A stretch of DNA of 64,000 bases from Gammaproteobacteria bacterium (GCA_947452065.1 CANGBB010000001.1:1-64000); one strand, 5' to 3'; positions 9,323 to 18,507 are shown, counted from the first letter of the stretch. A program made the numbers and translations. Notes: generated by a model not told the origin, from the sequence alone.

Positions 9323-10885
9323 ATGAGCAACTGGCGGGCAGGCTATGCTGAAGGTATCAGCTACCCAGCGTACTACCAAGCAGAGCTAAATCCTCTTCGG
9401 GTTAAGCTCGCATTGCTGAACGCTGGTTATGCACCACCTCAGATCGAGACGGCTTGCGAACTCGGTTTCGGGAAGGGCTTATCCATCAACATCCATGCTG
9501 CAGCATCGGACGTTCAATGGTGGGGAACCGATTTTGATCCCGAAAATGTATCCTTCGCTCACACCTTGGCTTCATGGAGCGGTTCGGGTGCCACTCTCCG
9601 CGACGATGCCTTTAAGGAGTTCTTCAATCGGTCGGATCTTCCAGACTTCGATTACATATGTCTTCACGGCATCTGGAGCTGGGTAAATGATGAAAATCGA
9701 TCGGCAATTGTGGACTTTCTCAAACGTAAGCTTCGCATTGGTGGGGTGCTGTATCTCAGCTACAACGCCCAGCCGGGCTGGGCGGACCTCTCGCAGATTC
9801 AGCACCTCTTGGCCGAACACGATTCGTCAATGGGTGGCAGTAGCACTACAGTCGCGGAAAGGCTTACTGCCGCGCTCGGTTTCGCTGAAGGGTTGCTAGC
9901 CGCGAGCCCGAGTTTTCTTAGAGAACTCCCAGGTGTCGCGGGGAAATTGAAAGCACTGAAAGATCTCGACCCCGCTTATCTCGCCCACGAGTATTTCAAC
10001 CGTAATTGGCAGGCGATGCATTTTGCTAGTGTCGCGAAATGGCTGGAGCCTGCAAAGCTACAGTTTGTGTGCTCTGCACGACATGTCGATGACATTGATG
10101 GGCTACAAATCACTGAGCAGCAAGCCAAGTTCTTAAAAGGCATCCCTGATCCATATTTTCGTGAAACAGCCCGTGACTATATGATCGGCCAGAAGTTTCG
10201 CCGAGATTTGTGGATAAAGGGTGGGCGACGTTTAAGTTCGTTAGACAGGCATGAAGCTCTGCGCGAGCAACAAGTTGTACTCGTAAACGAGCCAAAAGAC
10301 GTTGCTCGAAGTATTAAGACCAACTTAGGTTCATTAACCCTCCATGAGAATATCCACTCCCGTGCATTGGAAGTGCTGGCGGATCATAGACCGAAGAAGC
10401 TTTGCGAGCTTGAGGCATCGGTTGGGCAGAAGGGAGTGGGCTTTTCGCAGTTGCTAGAGACGATATTGATATGGACTTCGCCCGGTACTGTCGGGGGGCA
10501 TCAGACGGTTGGGCATGTTAATTTGGCGCAAAATGACACGGTTGCAAAGAGCGCAAGCCGCACGACCAAAGCTTTGAACCATCATTTGATGCAGCTCTCA
10601 CGAGGCAGTGCTGAGATCTCATATCTCGCGAGCCCATTAACCGGAGGAGGTATACCCCTTGGGCGCGCCGAACAGTTATTTCTCCAGGATTTTCATCGCG
10701 GGAGAAAGGAGCCGCGACAGTGGGCGGAGGCCATGTGGAATGTCTTAGAGTCCCAAGGCGAGCGAATCAATAAGGATGGTCGGGTGCTTGAGTCTGCTGA
10801 GGAGAATCTCGCAGAGATAACCCGTTGGGCAATAGTATTCGAGAAAAAATATCTTCCGATATTGAGCGCTCTAGGAATTAGCTAG
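9323..10885 (+). CDS. Class I SAM-dependent methyltransferase with methyltransferase-regulatory-type domain
   Basis: This 520-residue protein has an N-terminal Rossmann methyltransferase domain: motif I region ACELGFGKGLSINIHA (about 45-60), acidic WGTDFDPENV (about 67-76), and a post-motif FDYICLHGIWSWV followed by LRIGGVLYLSYNAQPGW. The middle (about 200-330) and Arg/Lys-rich C-terminal part match the layout of proteins with a methyltransferase regulatory domain (PF10119 type), which often accompany surface-layer or exported repeat proteins. It starts 22 bases after the terminator of the surface-protein gene. Its substrate is unknown; methylation of the surface protein or its glycan is an inference from position. 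Cytoplasmic, no signal peptide. Confidence 0.75.
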   Translation: MSNWRAGYAEGISYPAYYQAELNPLRVKLALLNAGYAPPQIETACELGFGKGLSINIHAAASDVQWWGTDFDPENVSFAHTLASWSGSGATLRDDAFKEFFNRSDLPDFDYICLHGIWSWVNDENRSAIVDFLKRKLRIGGVLYLSYNAQPGWADLSQIQHLLAEHDSSMGGSSTTVAERLTAALGFAEGLLAASPSFLRELPGVAGKLKALKDLDPAYLAHEYFNRNWQAMHFASVAKWLEPAKLQFVCSARHVDDIDGLQITEQQAKFLKGIPDPYFRETARDYMIGQKFRRDLWIKGGRRLSSLDRHEALREQQVVLVNEPKDVARSIKTNLGSLTLHENIHSRALEVLADHRPKKLCELEASVGQKGVGFSQLLETILIWTSPGTVGGHQTVGHVNLAQNDTVAKSASRTTKALNHHLMQLSRGSAEISYLASPLTGGGIPLGRAEQLFLQDFHRGRKEPRQWAEAMWNVLESQGERINKDGRVLESAEENLAEITRWAIVFEKKYLPILSALGIS

Positions 10886-11146
10886 TGTAATCGTTTTTAC
10901 TTGCTTGAAGCGGCTCTATGCGGCTACGCGTAGCTTTTGCATACATCGGGTTCATTAGAATATGCCGCATTACCCTAGCCGCATTGGCAGGCCATGCTGG
11001 TTGCAAATGCTCTTATCGCGAGCGAGCTATGCCGGGTGCGCTGCAAGCCGCTCAGTTCTCCAGGTCCTCTGCCTCACGCGGGATGAGCTGGCTTCAGTTT
11101 CGGGGTGGTTTTGCGCAGGTAACGACTTAATAATTCGCAGATAGAA

Positions 11147-13606
11147 ATGAAGTTAAATGTTGATCAGGTGCTTTTAAAGGCCGTTCAGGCTCACAAAGCA
11201 GGGCGCCTTCAAGCGGCCAAACAACTGTATCTGGCTATTCTTAAGGATCACCCCGGGCACCCGGATGCAAATCATAACTTTGGCGTCCTGCATTCGAGTC
11301 TAGGCCAACATCAGAGAGCTCTTCAGTTTCTGAAGAAGGCGCTTGATGGTGATCGGAGTCAAGGGCAGTACTGGGTAAGCTATATCAATGCACTCATCCT
11401 ATGCAACAAGTTCTCTGAGGCTTTGTCGGTATTGCGTGACGGTATGCATGTCGGCTTATCTGGAAGCGCAGTCACGCAATTGGCAGAGAGACTTGCAGAT
11501 AAAATAGGGCCAATAAAACATCTTCTGCAAAGCCCGTCTGAGCAGGACATCAATAATGTTCTCGCGAGCTTTGGTTCTGGTGACTATCTACTGGCCGAGC
11601 AGCAAGCAAGAACCCTCACCAACATCTATCCAAATCATGCTTTCGGATGGAAGGCTCTTGGGACTGTCATCAGAGCGACTGGGAGAGTGGAGGAGTCTCT
11701 TGAGTTTTTGAGGCAAGCGTTACAGATCAATCCACTTGACTCAGAGATATGTAGCAACCTTGGTAATGCCTTGTTGGACCTGGGTAGAGTGAAGGAGGCG
11801 GAAGAATATTATCGAGAGGCAATTCGTCTGAAGCCCGACTTTGCGGAGGCTCAGCATAATCTAGGAACCAGTCTTGTCGCTCTTCGTAGCCTGCAGGAGG
11901 CGGAGGTATGCTATCGAGAAGCTATTCGGACAAGACCAACCTTTGCGGAAGCCTACAGTAATCTAGGGAATGTATTGAAAGAGCTTCATAAAAGGTCTGA
12001 AGCCGAGGCAAGCTATCGTGAAGCTATCCGATTAAACCCGAAATTATCCGCGGCTCATAATAGCTTGGGAAGTTTTCTCAGAGAGAATGGAAAACTGCAT
12101 GAGGCAGAGGCGAGCTATCGCGAGGCGGTTAGACTGTCTCCTGGCGATGCTGGAGCTCACTGTAACCTAGGTAACGTACTCGATGATCTCGGCAGACCGA
12201 TCGAAGCGGAGGCGTGCTATCGGGAGTCACTTCGAATTCGACCGGACTATTCAGAGGTTCTCAGTAATCTTGGTGCTACGCTAAATAAGCTCGGACGCTC
12301 CTCAGAGGCCGAAATTAGCTATCGAGAGGCTATTCGATTACGGCCTGGCTTTGCGATTGCACATAGCAATCTGGGTAAGTTGCTCATGGAGCGTGGGCAA
12401 ATAGTGGAAGCTGAGGCGAGCTATAGAGAGGCGATTCGGATTGAGCCGAATTTCGCAGAGGCCTATAGCAATTTAGTTGATGTTTTATGTGAAAGCGGCC
12501 GGCTTGCAGAAGCAGAGATGGCCTGTCGTGAAGCTATCCGGCTCAAGCCGGAACTTGCGGAGGCGCATTACAATCTCGGGTTAGTTCTTGCAAATTTAGG
12601 ACGCATCAGTGAAGCGGAGAATAGCTATCGCCAATCCATCCATTTCAAGCCCAACTATGTCACAGCCTACTGGAACCTATCCCTAGCTCTGCTATTGATG
12701 GGTAAATTCGACGAAGGTTTGCAGCTTTACGAACTTAGGTGGGATGGGGCTAAAGAGGCCTTTGGGCAGCGACGCGAATTCCCACAGCCCCTATGGTCGG
12801 GGAGGGAGGCTCTCGCTGGAAAGACCATACTGATTCATGCTGAACAAGGGCTTGGAGACACTATTCAGTTTTGCCGATACTTGGCCAACGTGAAGGAGCT
12901 CGGGGCCACCGTCATTTTTGAGGTCCAACCGTCTTTAGTGTCATTGCTCTCTGGCCTTAGTGGTGTGGATATGCTCATTCCTAAAGGCCAGCCACTCCCA
13001 AATTTTGATTTGCATTGTTCACTCCTAAGTCTTCCATTGGCTTTTAAAACCCAGCTGATGACTATCCCGGCGTACAACACTTACATTGTTGCTCAGCCTG
13101 AGCGTATCGCTCGCTGGGCTAGTACTCTTGGAAGGGAGGGATTTAGAGTAGGTATTTGTTGGAGAGGTGCGGGTCATATCAAGGGCCGAGCCATCCCGAT
13201 TGAATACTTTGGTCAATTGTCATCAATTCCCGGGATTCGCCTTATCAGCCTTCATAAGGGAGAGGGCGAGGGAGATCTCGGTAATCTTCCGGGCCACATG
13301 CGTGTGGAAACCTTGGGCTCCAGTCTTGATGTGGATGGTGCATTTATGGATACGGCAGCAGTGATTAAATGCTGCGATCTGATCATTACGAATGACACAT
13401 CAATAGCACACCTGGCGGGAGCGCTCGGCGCCCCCACGTGGACCGTATTGAAAGCCGTCCCTGACTGGAGATGGATGATGGATAGAAGCGATTCGCCTTG
13501 GTATCCCACAATGCGGTTATTCAGACAGACCAAGATCGGTGACTGGGAGGGCGTTTTTACGCAAATTCGCGCGGCACTCGAGGCCGCCGTCGGCACTGCT
13601 GTCTGA
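11147..13606 (+). CDS. TPR protein with C-terminal GT9-like glycosyltransferase domain
   Basis: This 819-residue protein carries about eleven tetratricopeptide repeats (about residues 5-540), nine of them near-regular 34-residue copies built around YREAIRLxPxFAEAxSNLG. A C-terminal domain (about 560-815) has GLGDTIQFCRYL, VGICWRGAGHIKGR and ITNDTSIAHLAGALGAP, features of heptosyltransferase/GT9-like folds seen in TPR-linked protein glycosyltransferases. The TPR array probably binds the acceptor protein. It follows a methyltransferase and a Thr/Ser-rich exported protein, so O-glycosylation of that protein is a reasonable hypothesis. The 261 bases upstream contain no convincing gene; ATG 11147 is the only sensible start. 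Confidence 0.8.
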   Translation: MKLNVDQVLLKAVQAHKAGRLQAAKQLYLAILKDHPGHPDANHNFGVLHSSLGQHQRALQFLKKALDGDRSQGQYWVSYINALILCNKFSEALSVLRDGMHVGLSGSAVTQLAERLADKIGPIKHLLQSPSEQDINNVLASFGSGDYLLAEQQARTLTNIYPNHAFGWKALGTVIRATGRVEESLEFLRQALQINPLDSEICSNLGNALLDLGRVKEAEEYYREAIRLKPDFAEAQHNLGTSLVALRSLQEAEVCYREAIRTRPTFAEAYSNLGNVLKELHKRSEAEASYREAIRLNPKLSAAHNSLGSFLRENGKLHEAEASYREAVRLSPGDAGAHCNLGNVLDDLGRPIEAEACYRESLRIRPDYSEVLSNLGATLNKLGRSSEAEISYREAIRLRPGFAIAHSNLGKLLMERGQIVEAEASYREAIRIEPNFAEAYSNLVDVLCESGRLAEAEMACREAIRLKPELAEAHYNLGLVLANLGRISEAENSYRQSIHFKPNYVTAYWNLSLALLLMGKFDEGLQLYELRWDGAKEAFGQRREFPQPLWSGREALAGKTILIHAEQGLGDTIQFCRYLANVKELGATVIFEVQPSLVSLLSGLSGVDMLIPKGQPLPNFDLHCSLLSLPLAFKTQLMTIPAYNTYIVAQPERIARWASTLGREGFRVGICWRGAGHIKGRAIPIEYFGQLSSIPGIRLISLHKGEGEGDLGNLPGHMRVETLGSSLDVDGAFMDTAAVIKCCDLIITNDTSIAHLAGALGAPTWTVLKAVPDWRWMMDRSDSPWYPTMRLFRQTKIGDWEGVFTQIRAALEAAVGTAV
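11790..12710 (+). repeat. Tandem 102-bp DNA repeats encoding TPR units
   Basis: About nine consecutive units of 102 bases recur with the core TATCGAGAGGCTATTCG (variable) coding for YREAIR. Units have diverged at the DNA level, so this is an old protein-repeat array, not a CRISPR or a satellite. Confidence 0.85.
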
Positions 13607-13785
13607 TTTTTCGGACGCTGCGCCGATTAGAGCCTTCGTTAACACGCAAGGCTAGGTGGGAGGGAATCGGAGCCATCTGCATGCTGACTTACAAAACGAA
13701 CCCAATTCCGCTTCGTTTTTGGATGGACTAGGGCCCTAAACCGCTGTGGTTGCCTAGTGGCCAGCCAGCACTGACTTTTTTCCTG

Positions 13786-13799
13786 CCCCCCCCCCCCCC
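13786..13799 (+). repeat. Homopolymer of 14 C residues upstream of the autotransporter gene
   Basis: Fourteen consecutive C bases lie 132 bases upstream of the chosen start of the autotransporter and about 66 bases upstream of its promoter candidate. Tracts of this length are prone to slipped-strand mispairing, so length variation is possible. Confidence 0.95.
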
Positions 13800-13865
13800 G
13801 ACCTACCGGTATGTAGGACAGGTTTGGGCTTGATGCTCGGACCGGAGCCTGTGACCGCCTTCCCC

Positions 13866-13895
13866 TTGCAGGTTGCAGGTGATCGGTTGTATAAA
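13866..13895 (+). promoter_or_regulatory. Candidate promoter of the autotransporter gene
   Basis: TTGCAG (13866-13871), an 18-base spacer and TATAAA (13890-13895) stand 36 bases upstream of the GTG start. A second TTGCAG at 13873-13878 forms a direct repeat with the first. Confidence 0.45.
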
Positions 13896-13931
13896 TCCCT
13901 ATTGTTTTGTGAACTTTATCGTGGGGGAGCT

Positions 13932-16202
13932 GTGAAAAGAATATTTAATCTGAAGCAAATCTTTGCTGCGCTGTCGCTGTTGGTACTCTACTCGTGGTCT
14001 TCCCCTGTTCTGGCTCAGACCACTGTTGACTTAAGCAGTATGCCGGCCACTGCTACTGTCGGGGTGGCTTATAGCGGCACCATAAAAATAAACTATGGTG
14101 GTAAGGGCCCATCTCAATATCCTTGGACTTATTCCTTGGCATCCGGCACTGCCCCGCCGGGGTTGCCAGCCCTGCCCCAGACCGCGGGGGCCACTGGTAC
14201 AAGTTGCGCTCCCAGCAGCGTTTGCTCGCCCTTCACCTGGACAGGGACCCCTACGCAGGCCGGTACCTATGATTTCGCGGTCAACATCACCGACTCCAAC
14301 GGTAAGGCTGTCAATAGCACTCCTATTGCTATCACCATTGTTGTAGCAGCAGCTGGCGGTGGCGGAGGTGCATCGGCCCCGACTGCAACGGTGGCGCAGG
14401 CCGCTGTCAGTGGTACGGCCGGTACGGCGCTCACGGCAGTCACTCCGGTCACCGGTGCTGGCGGGACGGGCACCCTGACTTATTCGATCAGCCCTGCCAT
14501 TGCCGCGGGTCTGTCCTTCAGCACGTCAACCGGTCAACTCACCGGTACGCCAAGTGCGGCGCAGGCTGCGACCAGCTACACCGTCACGGTCACTGATACG
14601 GCCGGTAAGACGGCCAGCGCCAGCTTCACGCTCACCGTTGCAGCAGCAAGCGGCGGCGGTGCATCGGCTCCGACCGCAACGGTGGCGCAGGCCGCTGTCA
14701 GTGGTACGGCCGGTACGGCGCTCACGGCGGTCACTCCGGTCACCGGTGCTGGCGGGACGGGCACCCTGACTTATTCGATCAGCCCTGCCATTGCCGCGGG
14801 TCTGTCCTTCAGCACGTCGACCGGTCAGCTCACCGGTACGCCAAGTGCAGCGCAGGCGGCCACCAGCTACACCGTCACAGTCACCGACACGGCCGGTAAG
14901 ACCGCGACCGCTAGCTTCACTCTGACCGTTGCGGCGGCTGCCGCATCGGCCCCGACCGCAACGGTGGCGCAGGCCGCTGTCGTTGGTACGGCCGGTACGG
15001 CGCTCACGGCGGTGACCCCGGTCACCGGTGCCGGCGGGACGGGCGCGCTGACGTACTCGATCAGCCCTGCCATTGCCGCGGGTCTGTCCTTCGGCACCTC
15101 TAACGGCCAGCTCTCGGGCACGCCGAGTGCGACGCAGGCGGCCTCCAGCTACACCGTCACCGTCACTGATACGGCCGGTAAGACGGCAACCGCCAGCTTC
15201 ACTCTGACCGTTGTGGCGGCGCCTGTCGTCAATCCGGTCTCCCGTCCCGATCCTTCCAAGGATTTGGCGGTTCGCGGACTGCTCACCGCGCAGGGCCAGA
15301 TGGCGCAGCAGTTTGCGCGCTCGCAGCTGTCGAACGTTTCCTCAAGGGCGCACCAGCTCGGCTCCAATGGCGACTCCCAGTCTGGCTTCTGGGCTGGTGG
15401 TGAGACGCAGAACGCCTCGATGGACCTGGTTCACAAGCTGTCCTCCAATTCGCTGACGCTGGGCCTCGATGGTCGGCTTCAGGAGAAGCTCGTCGGTGGC
15501 ATCGCTGCCGGATTTGCCGATGATTCTGCCCAGATTGATAACTCTGGAAACCGAGTCGACGGGACGAGCTATTCCTTTGTCGCTTACGGCGCCTACAGTT
15601 TGCCCACGTTGCGGTTGAACGCGTCGCTGGGATACGGCACCAGTTCCTTGGATAGCCGTCGCTGGGTGGCGGTTGATGGGGCCTTTGTGTCCGGTTCTCG
15701 TCAGGCGCGAAGCACGTTCGGCTCTGTGGAGTTGAGCAAGCAAGCCCACGCCGGTGGCTGGGTTCTTGAGCCAAGCGTTGGGGCGGAATTCATCAATTCC
15801 GCTCTCCGTGGCTTCTCCGAAACGGATAAGTCCAAGGCGACTAATCTGTCTCTGACTTACAACGACTCCAGCGTGCGCTCTTTGGCCTGGCTCGTAGGCG
15901 CTCAGGCGACTTACGATGTCCACCTGTCTACCGGCCTCTTGACGCCCGTGGTCAAGGCCGTTTACCGGCAGATCAGTGACCAATCGCAGAGCCAGAGCCT
16001 GTTCTACAGTGATGCACCTAGCACGGTCTATACGACGGCCGGCAGCGGGCTGCCTGAAAGCCTCCTGTCAGCCGAAGCCGGGGTGCAGTTTGCCAATCGA
16101 TCCGGTCTGAATACCCGGGTTGTCCTTGGGTACGCGAGTGGCGGTAACGGTTACTCCGGAACGGCCATTAAGGCGACTTTCAATAAGGCGATCGGTCGTT
16201 AA
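13932..16202 (+). CDS. Autotransporter with Ig-like repeats and C-terminal beta-barrel
   Basis: This 756-residue protein starts at GTG 13932, which follows a GGGGGAG ribosome binding site and begins a signal peptide ending SSPVLA/QTTVD. The passenger has an N-terminal putative-Ig (He_PIG-like) domain with ATVGVAYSGTIKINYGG and FTWTGTPTQAGTYDFAV, followed by three almost identical copies of about 95 residues, each with GTAGTALTAVTPVTGAGG, LTYSISPAIAAGLSF and YTVTVTDTAGKTA. From about residue 445 a typical autotransporter barrel follows (FWAGGETQNASMDL, repeated amphipathic strands, LGYASGGNGYSG), exposing the passenger at the cell surface. An open frame from 13824 would add 36 residues without a signal peptide and is rejected. 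A hairpin terminator follows. The likely role is adhesion or autoaggregation; this is an inference. Confidence 0.82.
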   Translation: MKRIFNLKQIFAALSLLVLYSWSSPVLAQTTVDLSSMPATATVGVAYSGTIKINYGGKGPSQYPWTYSLASGTAPPGLPALPQTAGATGTSCAPSSVCSPFTWTGTPTQAGTYDFAVNITDSNGKAVNSTPIAITIVVAAAGGGGGASAPTATVAQAAVSGTAGTALTAVTPVTGAGGTGTLTYSISPAIAAGLSFSTSTGQLTGTPSAAQAATSYTVTVTDTAGKTASASFTLTVAAASGGGASAPTATVAQAAVSGTAGTALTAVTPVTGAGGTGTLTYSISPAIAAGLSFSTSTGQLTGTPSAAQAATSYTVTVTDTAGKTATASFTLTVAAAAASAPTATVAQAAVVGTAGTALTAVTPVTGAGGTGALTYSISPAIAAGLSFGTSNGQLSGTPSATQAASSYTVTVTDTAGKTATASFTLTVVAAPVVNPVSRPDPSKDLAVRGLLTAQGQMAQQFARSQLSNVSSRAHQLGSNGDSQSGFWAGGETQNASMDLVHKLSSNSLTLGLDGRLQEKLVGGIAAGFADDSAQIDNSGNRVDGTSYSFVAYGAYSLPTLRLNASLGYGTSSLDSRRWVAVDGAFVSGSRQARSTFGSVELSKQAHAGGWVLEPSVGAEFINSALRGFSETDKSKATNLSLTYNDSSVRSLAWLVGAQATYDVHLSTGLLTPVVKAVYRQISDQSQSQSLFYSDAPSTVYTTAGSGLPESLLSAEAGVQFANRSGLNTRVVLGYASGGNGYSGTAIKATFNKAIGR
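14370..15215 (+). repeat. Three nearly identical tandem repeats (291, 282 and about 273 bp) in the autotransporter gene
   Basis: Units begin at 14370, 14661 and 14943, each with GCATCGGCCCCGAC or a one-base variant. Copies 1 and 2 differ at only a few positions, implying recent duplication or gene conversion. Each unit encodes one Ig-like domain. Confidence 0.9.
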
Positions 16203-16220
16203 TCATCGCTGATGCTCTAC

Positions 16221-16282
16221 ATGGCTGCTGGCCGTCTATAGAAGCTCTTGCTTCGAGGCGGTCAGCAGCCATCTTCATTTTT
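16221..16282 (+). terminator. Hairpin terminator after the autotransporter gene
   Basis: The arms ATGGCTGCTGGCCG (16221-16234) and CGGTCAGCAGCCAT (16259-16272) form a strong stem, followed by CTTCATTTTT. It lies between convergent genes and may serve both strands. Confidence 0.7.
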
Positions 16283-16349
16283 CGACCCGCCAACCTTCAG
16301 TGGCTGGGTGCGAGCTTGAGTTTTTCTAGTTTCTAGGAATCCAGCTGGA

Positions 16350-17237
16350 CTAGCGCCAAGGCCGCTGGCGCAGCCACTTGGTGGCGATCCATTTCTCGCC
16401 GGCAACCACCGGCTCGCCGGCGTGCAGGGTTTTATCGTCCAGCTGGCCATAGCGGCTGTAGTAGGCGAAGTAGACCGCGGAGCCTTTCTTCGGGGCGACA
16501 CGCAGATTGCCGGCGCTTGGGAATGAGGTCTCGCCACCGGCCTCGACATCATTCAGATACAGCACCAGCGTCGCAATGCGCTGGCCCCCGCTTTTCAGAT
16601 GTTCCTGGCTCCCAGACTCATGCGGCGGGAAGTAATCGTAATGGGGCAGGTATTGGCCGCCCACCTGATAGTTCAGGATCTGCAGGCCTTCGCCCTGATT
16701 GGCTGGTACTCCGGTGAGCTCGGCGATCCGCGCCTCAAGGACAGGGACCACGGCCAATTCGCCGGGCTGAAAGAAGGTGCCGGAACTGGTTCTGACTGAG
16801 CTCACATCGCCTTTGCCAGTCTCGGGGTTGACCACGAGCGAGCGCTGAATCTTGGCACGAGACGCGGCCACGAGAATGTCGCACTCCTCGGCGCTCAGCA
16901 GATTGTCTATGGCGACCACATCGGGCCGGTCCGAACGCGCTGTGATGCGCACGGTGCGATCCTTCAGGACGATATGGTTACGTCGCGGGATGCGGCTGGC
17001 TTCGGGCACGTAGGCCGCATCGGGCGCTGCCGGGGGCGGGCTGCCAGGTGGCAGGATAGGCAGGGCTTGAGTCCGAAAGCTCTCTAAAGCTGCTGCGACG
17101 TTTTCCTCGGCAAATCCATACTGGCGCACTTGGCTTGAGACATCGCCCTCGCGACAGCCGCGCTGCAGGTTGGTGCGAATCCAATTCATCCACTCCGGCG
17201 GTAAGGGATCAGAGGGTGCGGATGTTGCGAGGCTCAT
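16350..17237 (-). CDS. 2OG-Fe(II) dioxygenase, prolyl 4-hydroxylase alpha-subunit type
   Basis: This 295-residue protein has a C-terminal P4Hc fold. The iron ligands are visible as H199 and D201 (LPHYDYFPP) and H272 (LHAGEPV), and the 2-oxoglutarate-binding Lys is K282 (GEKWIATKW). The signature GGETSFP precedes the distal His. Family members hydroxylate proline or other residues in proteins using O2 and 2-oxoglutarate. The N-terminal 80 residues are poorly conserved and include a Pro-rich linker; no signal peptide is seen. It is the last gene of a five-gene minus-strand set, 54 bases after the DUF6152 gene. The substrate is unknown. Confidence 0.85.
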   Translation of the reverse strand: MSLATSAPSDPLPPEWMNWIRTNLQRGCREGDVSSQVRQYGFAEENVAAALESFRTQALPILPPGSPPPAAPDAAYVPEASRIPRRNHIVLKDRTVRITARSDRPDVVAIDNLLSAEECDILVAASRAKIQRSLVVNPETGKGDVSSVRTSSGTFFQPGELAVVPVLEARIAELTGVPANQGEGLQILNYQVGGQYLPHYDYFPPHESGSQEHLKSGGQRIATLVLYLNDVEAGGETSFPSAGNLRVAPKKGSAVYFAYYSRYGQLDDKTLHAGEPVVAGEKWIATKWLRQRPWR

Positions 17238-17291
17238 GGGGCTGTCTTGAGAGATAAGGCGATCAGTAATTGGTGCAGTGATGGGGAGCGA

Positions 17292-17693
17292 TTATTTGCG
17301 TGCAGAGCAGGCCGGTGAGCCACCCAGCAGTTCGCGGCCGTCGCTGAGTTTGACGCTGGCGAATGAGCCGCCGTGGCGCCCGTCCTTGAGTGGGCTGTAG
17401 CGCACGCTCACCTTGTCGCCTTCCTTAAGGGTGCTGCGCGTCCAGCCCACGCGCTGCAGGACCACGGGCGATGCGCCTTCGAATCCCCACGGTGTCACGA
17501 CGCCTTTGGTGTCGGTGACGTTCACCCACAGCCAGGCGTGCGGATAGGTCCATTCCACCCGGTTGACGGTGCCTTCGAGCGACTGGCATTTGGCGGAGTC
17601 GAATTGCGAGTAAGAGTGATGCGCGAAAGATCGGGCAGAGCCCAGCCCTAGACAAGCGATGAGTGCCGTGAGGCCCAGAGTGCGTTGGTTCAT
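17292..17693 (-). CDS. DUF6152-like periplasmic protein
   Basis: This 133-residue protein begins with a signal peptide (MNQRTLGLTALIACLGLGSARSFA, cleavage before HHSYSQFD). The mature part has the HHSYSxFD start and VEWTYPHAWLWV stretch that I associate with DUF6152, a small periplasmic family of unknown function. ATG 17693 was chosen because the signal peptide starts there; an ATG four codons earlier (17705) is possible. It lies 28 bases after the lipoprotein gene and 54 bases before the dioxygenase gene. Two Cys residues near the ends of the mature chain could pair. Confidence 0.7.
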   Translation of the reverse strand: MNQRTLGLTALIACLGLGSARSFAHHSYSQFDSAKCQSLEGTVNRVEWTYPHAWLWVNVTDTKGVVTPWGFEGASPVVLQRVGWTRSTLKEGDKVSVRYSPLKDGRHGGSFASVKLSDGRELLGGSPACSARK

Positions 17694-17721
17694 CGTGCGT
17701 CCCATCCTATGGATACGTTTT

Positions 17722-18507
17722 TCAGCGCGCCGCGCCCGGCGGCGTGAGGTCGATGTGATCGTCGGTGTCGCGGTTATTGCGTGTGCAGCCGACGACGAAA
17801 TTCGCCTCGCCCACATGCGGATAACGGCGCGTGTAGCGATAGGGTGAAGAGAAAATTTCCGGGTCAGTGACTTCAGTGTCGATCTGTAGCGGACCTTCCG
17901 GTGTGCGGGTGATACGCTCGACGATATGCGTGTTCGGTGTGACGGTCAGGCCGTTCTCGAGGAAGAGCTCCGCGCGCGGATGCATACCAATGGTGTCGAC
18001 AACCAGAGTGTTGCCTTCCCAGTGACCGATGGAATGACCCGCTTCATCGATGTAGAGCTCAGACTTGTCGGGATGTGTGCGGCCGTCGGTGTGAATGCGC
18101 CGGATCTCGCCATCCTCAAAGATCATGGTGACGCGTCCGGGGGTGAACAGGAATTCAAACTGCACGCCATGGTTCATCAGCGACGGCATGCCGCTGGGCA
18201 GGCAGTGATGCAGTGCGCCGCCCGGAGGACCGCCTTGGCTCTTCAAGGCGGCGGTGCGGAGCGCCGCGTACTTGGGGGTGAAGGGTACGGCGCTGCCAGG
18301 CAGTCCGATGCTGTCGCGCACGGCGAGGAAGATGCTGTGCGGCGTTTGCGTGCCGGGCTCGAAATCGTCGGCATCCGCAGCCCAGGCACCGGACCAGTCG
18401 GGCAGGGTAGGCGCTGAGCCATTCTGCGTCGCGCTGCAGGCGCCGAGCAGAATGGACCCGCAGGCCGCAATAGTGACGCGCAATGCCGTTGAAAACCTCA
18501 TCACCAT
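17722..18507 (-). CDS. Putative lipoprotein of unknown function
   Basis: This 261-residue protein has a lipoprotein signal peptide with lipobox LLGAC at about residues 20-24, so it is probably anchored to a membrane. The mature part contains PDWSGAWAADADDF and the stretch GHWEGNTLVVDTIGM, a motif recurrent in uncharacterised proteobacterial proteins often encoded beside DUF6152 genes. Downstream it has LQIDTEVTDPEIFSSPYRYTR. I do not recognise a catalytic motif. It is transcribed with its neighbours, 43 bases after modA and 28 bases before the DUF6152 gene. Confidence 0.65.
   Translation of the reverse strand: MVMRFSTALRVTIAACGSILLGACSATQNGSAPTLPDWSGAWAADADDFEPGTQTPHSIFLAVRDSIGLPGSAVPFTPKYAALRTAALKSQGGPPGGALHHCLPSGMPSLMNHGVQFEFLFTPGRVTMIFEDGEIRRIHTDGRTHPDKSELYIDEAGHSIGHWEGNTLVVDTIGMHPRAELFLENGLTVTPNTHIVERITRTPEGPLQIDTEVTDPEIFSSPYRYTRRYPHVGEANFVVGCTRNNRDTDDHIDLTPPGAAR

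Noticed and set aside
10886-11146. Short open frames of 60-70 codons between the methyltransferase and TPR genes
   Set aside because: No ribosome binding site, no recognisable features, and two overlapping frames of equal quality.
11790-12710. Regular about 100-bp repeats as a CRISPR array
   Set aside because: The units are coding TPRs of 34 residues with no short identical repeats and unique spacers.
17708-17816. Longer start for the DUF6152-like protein
   Set aside because: The extra residues overlap the end of the lipoprotein gene and would bury the signal peptide.
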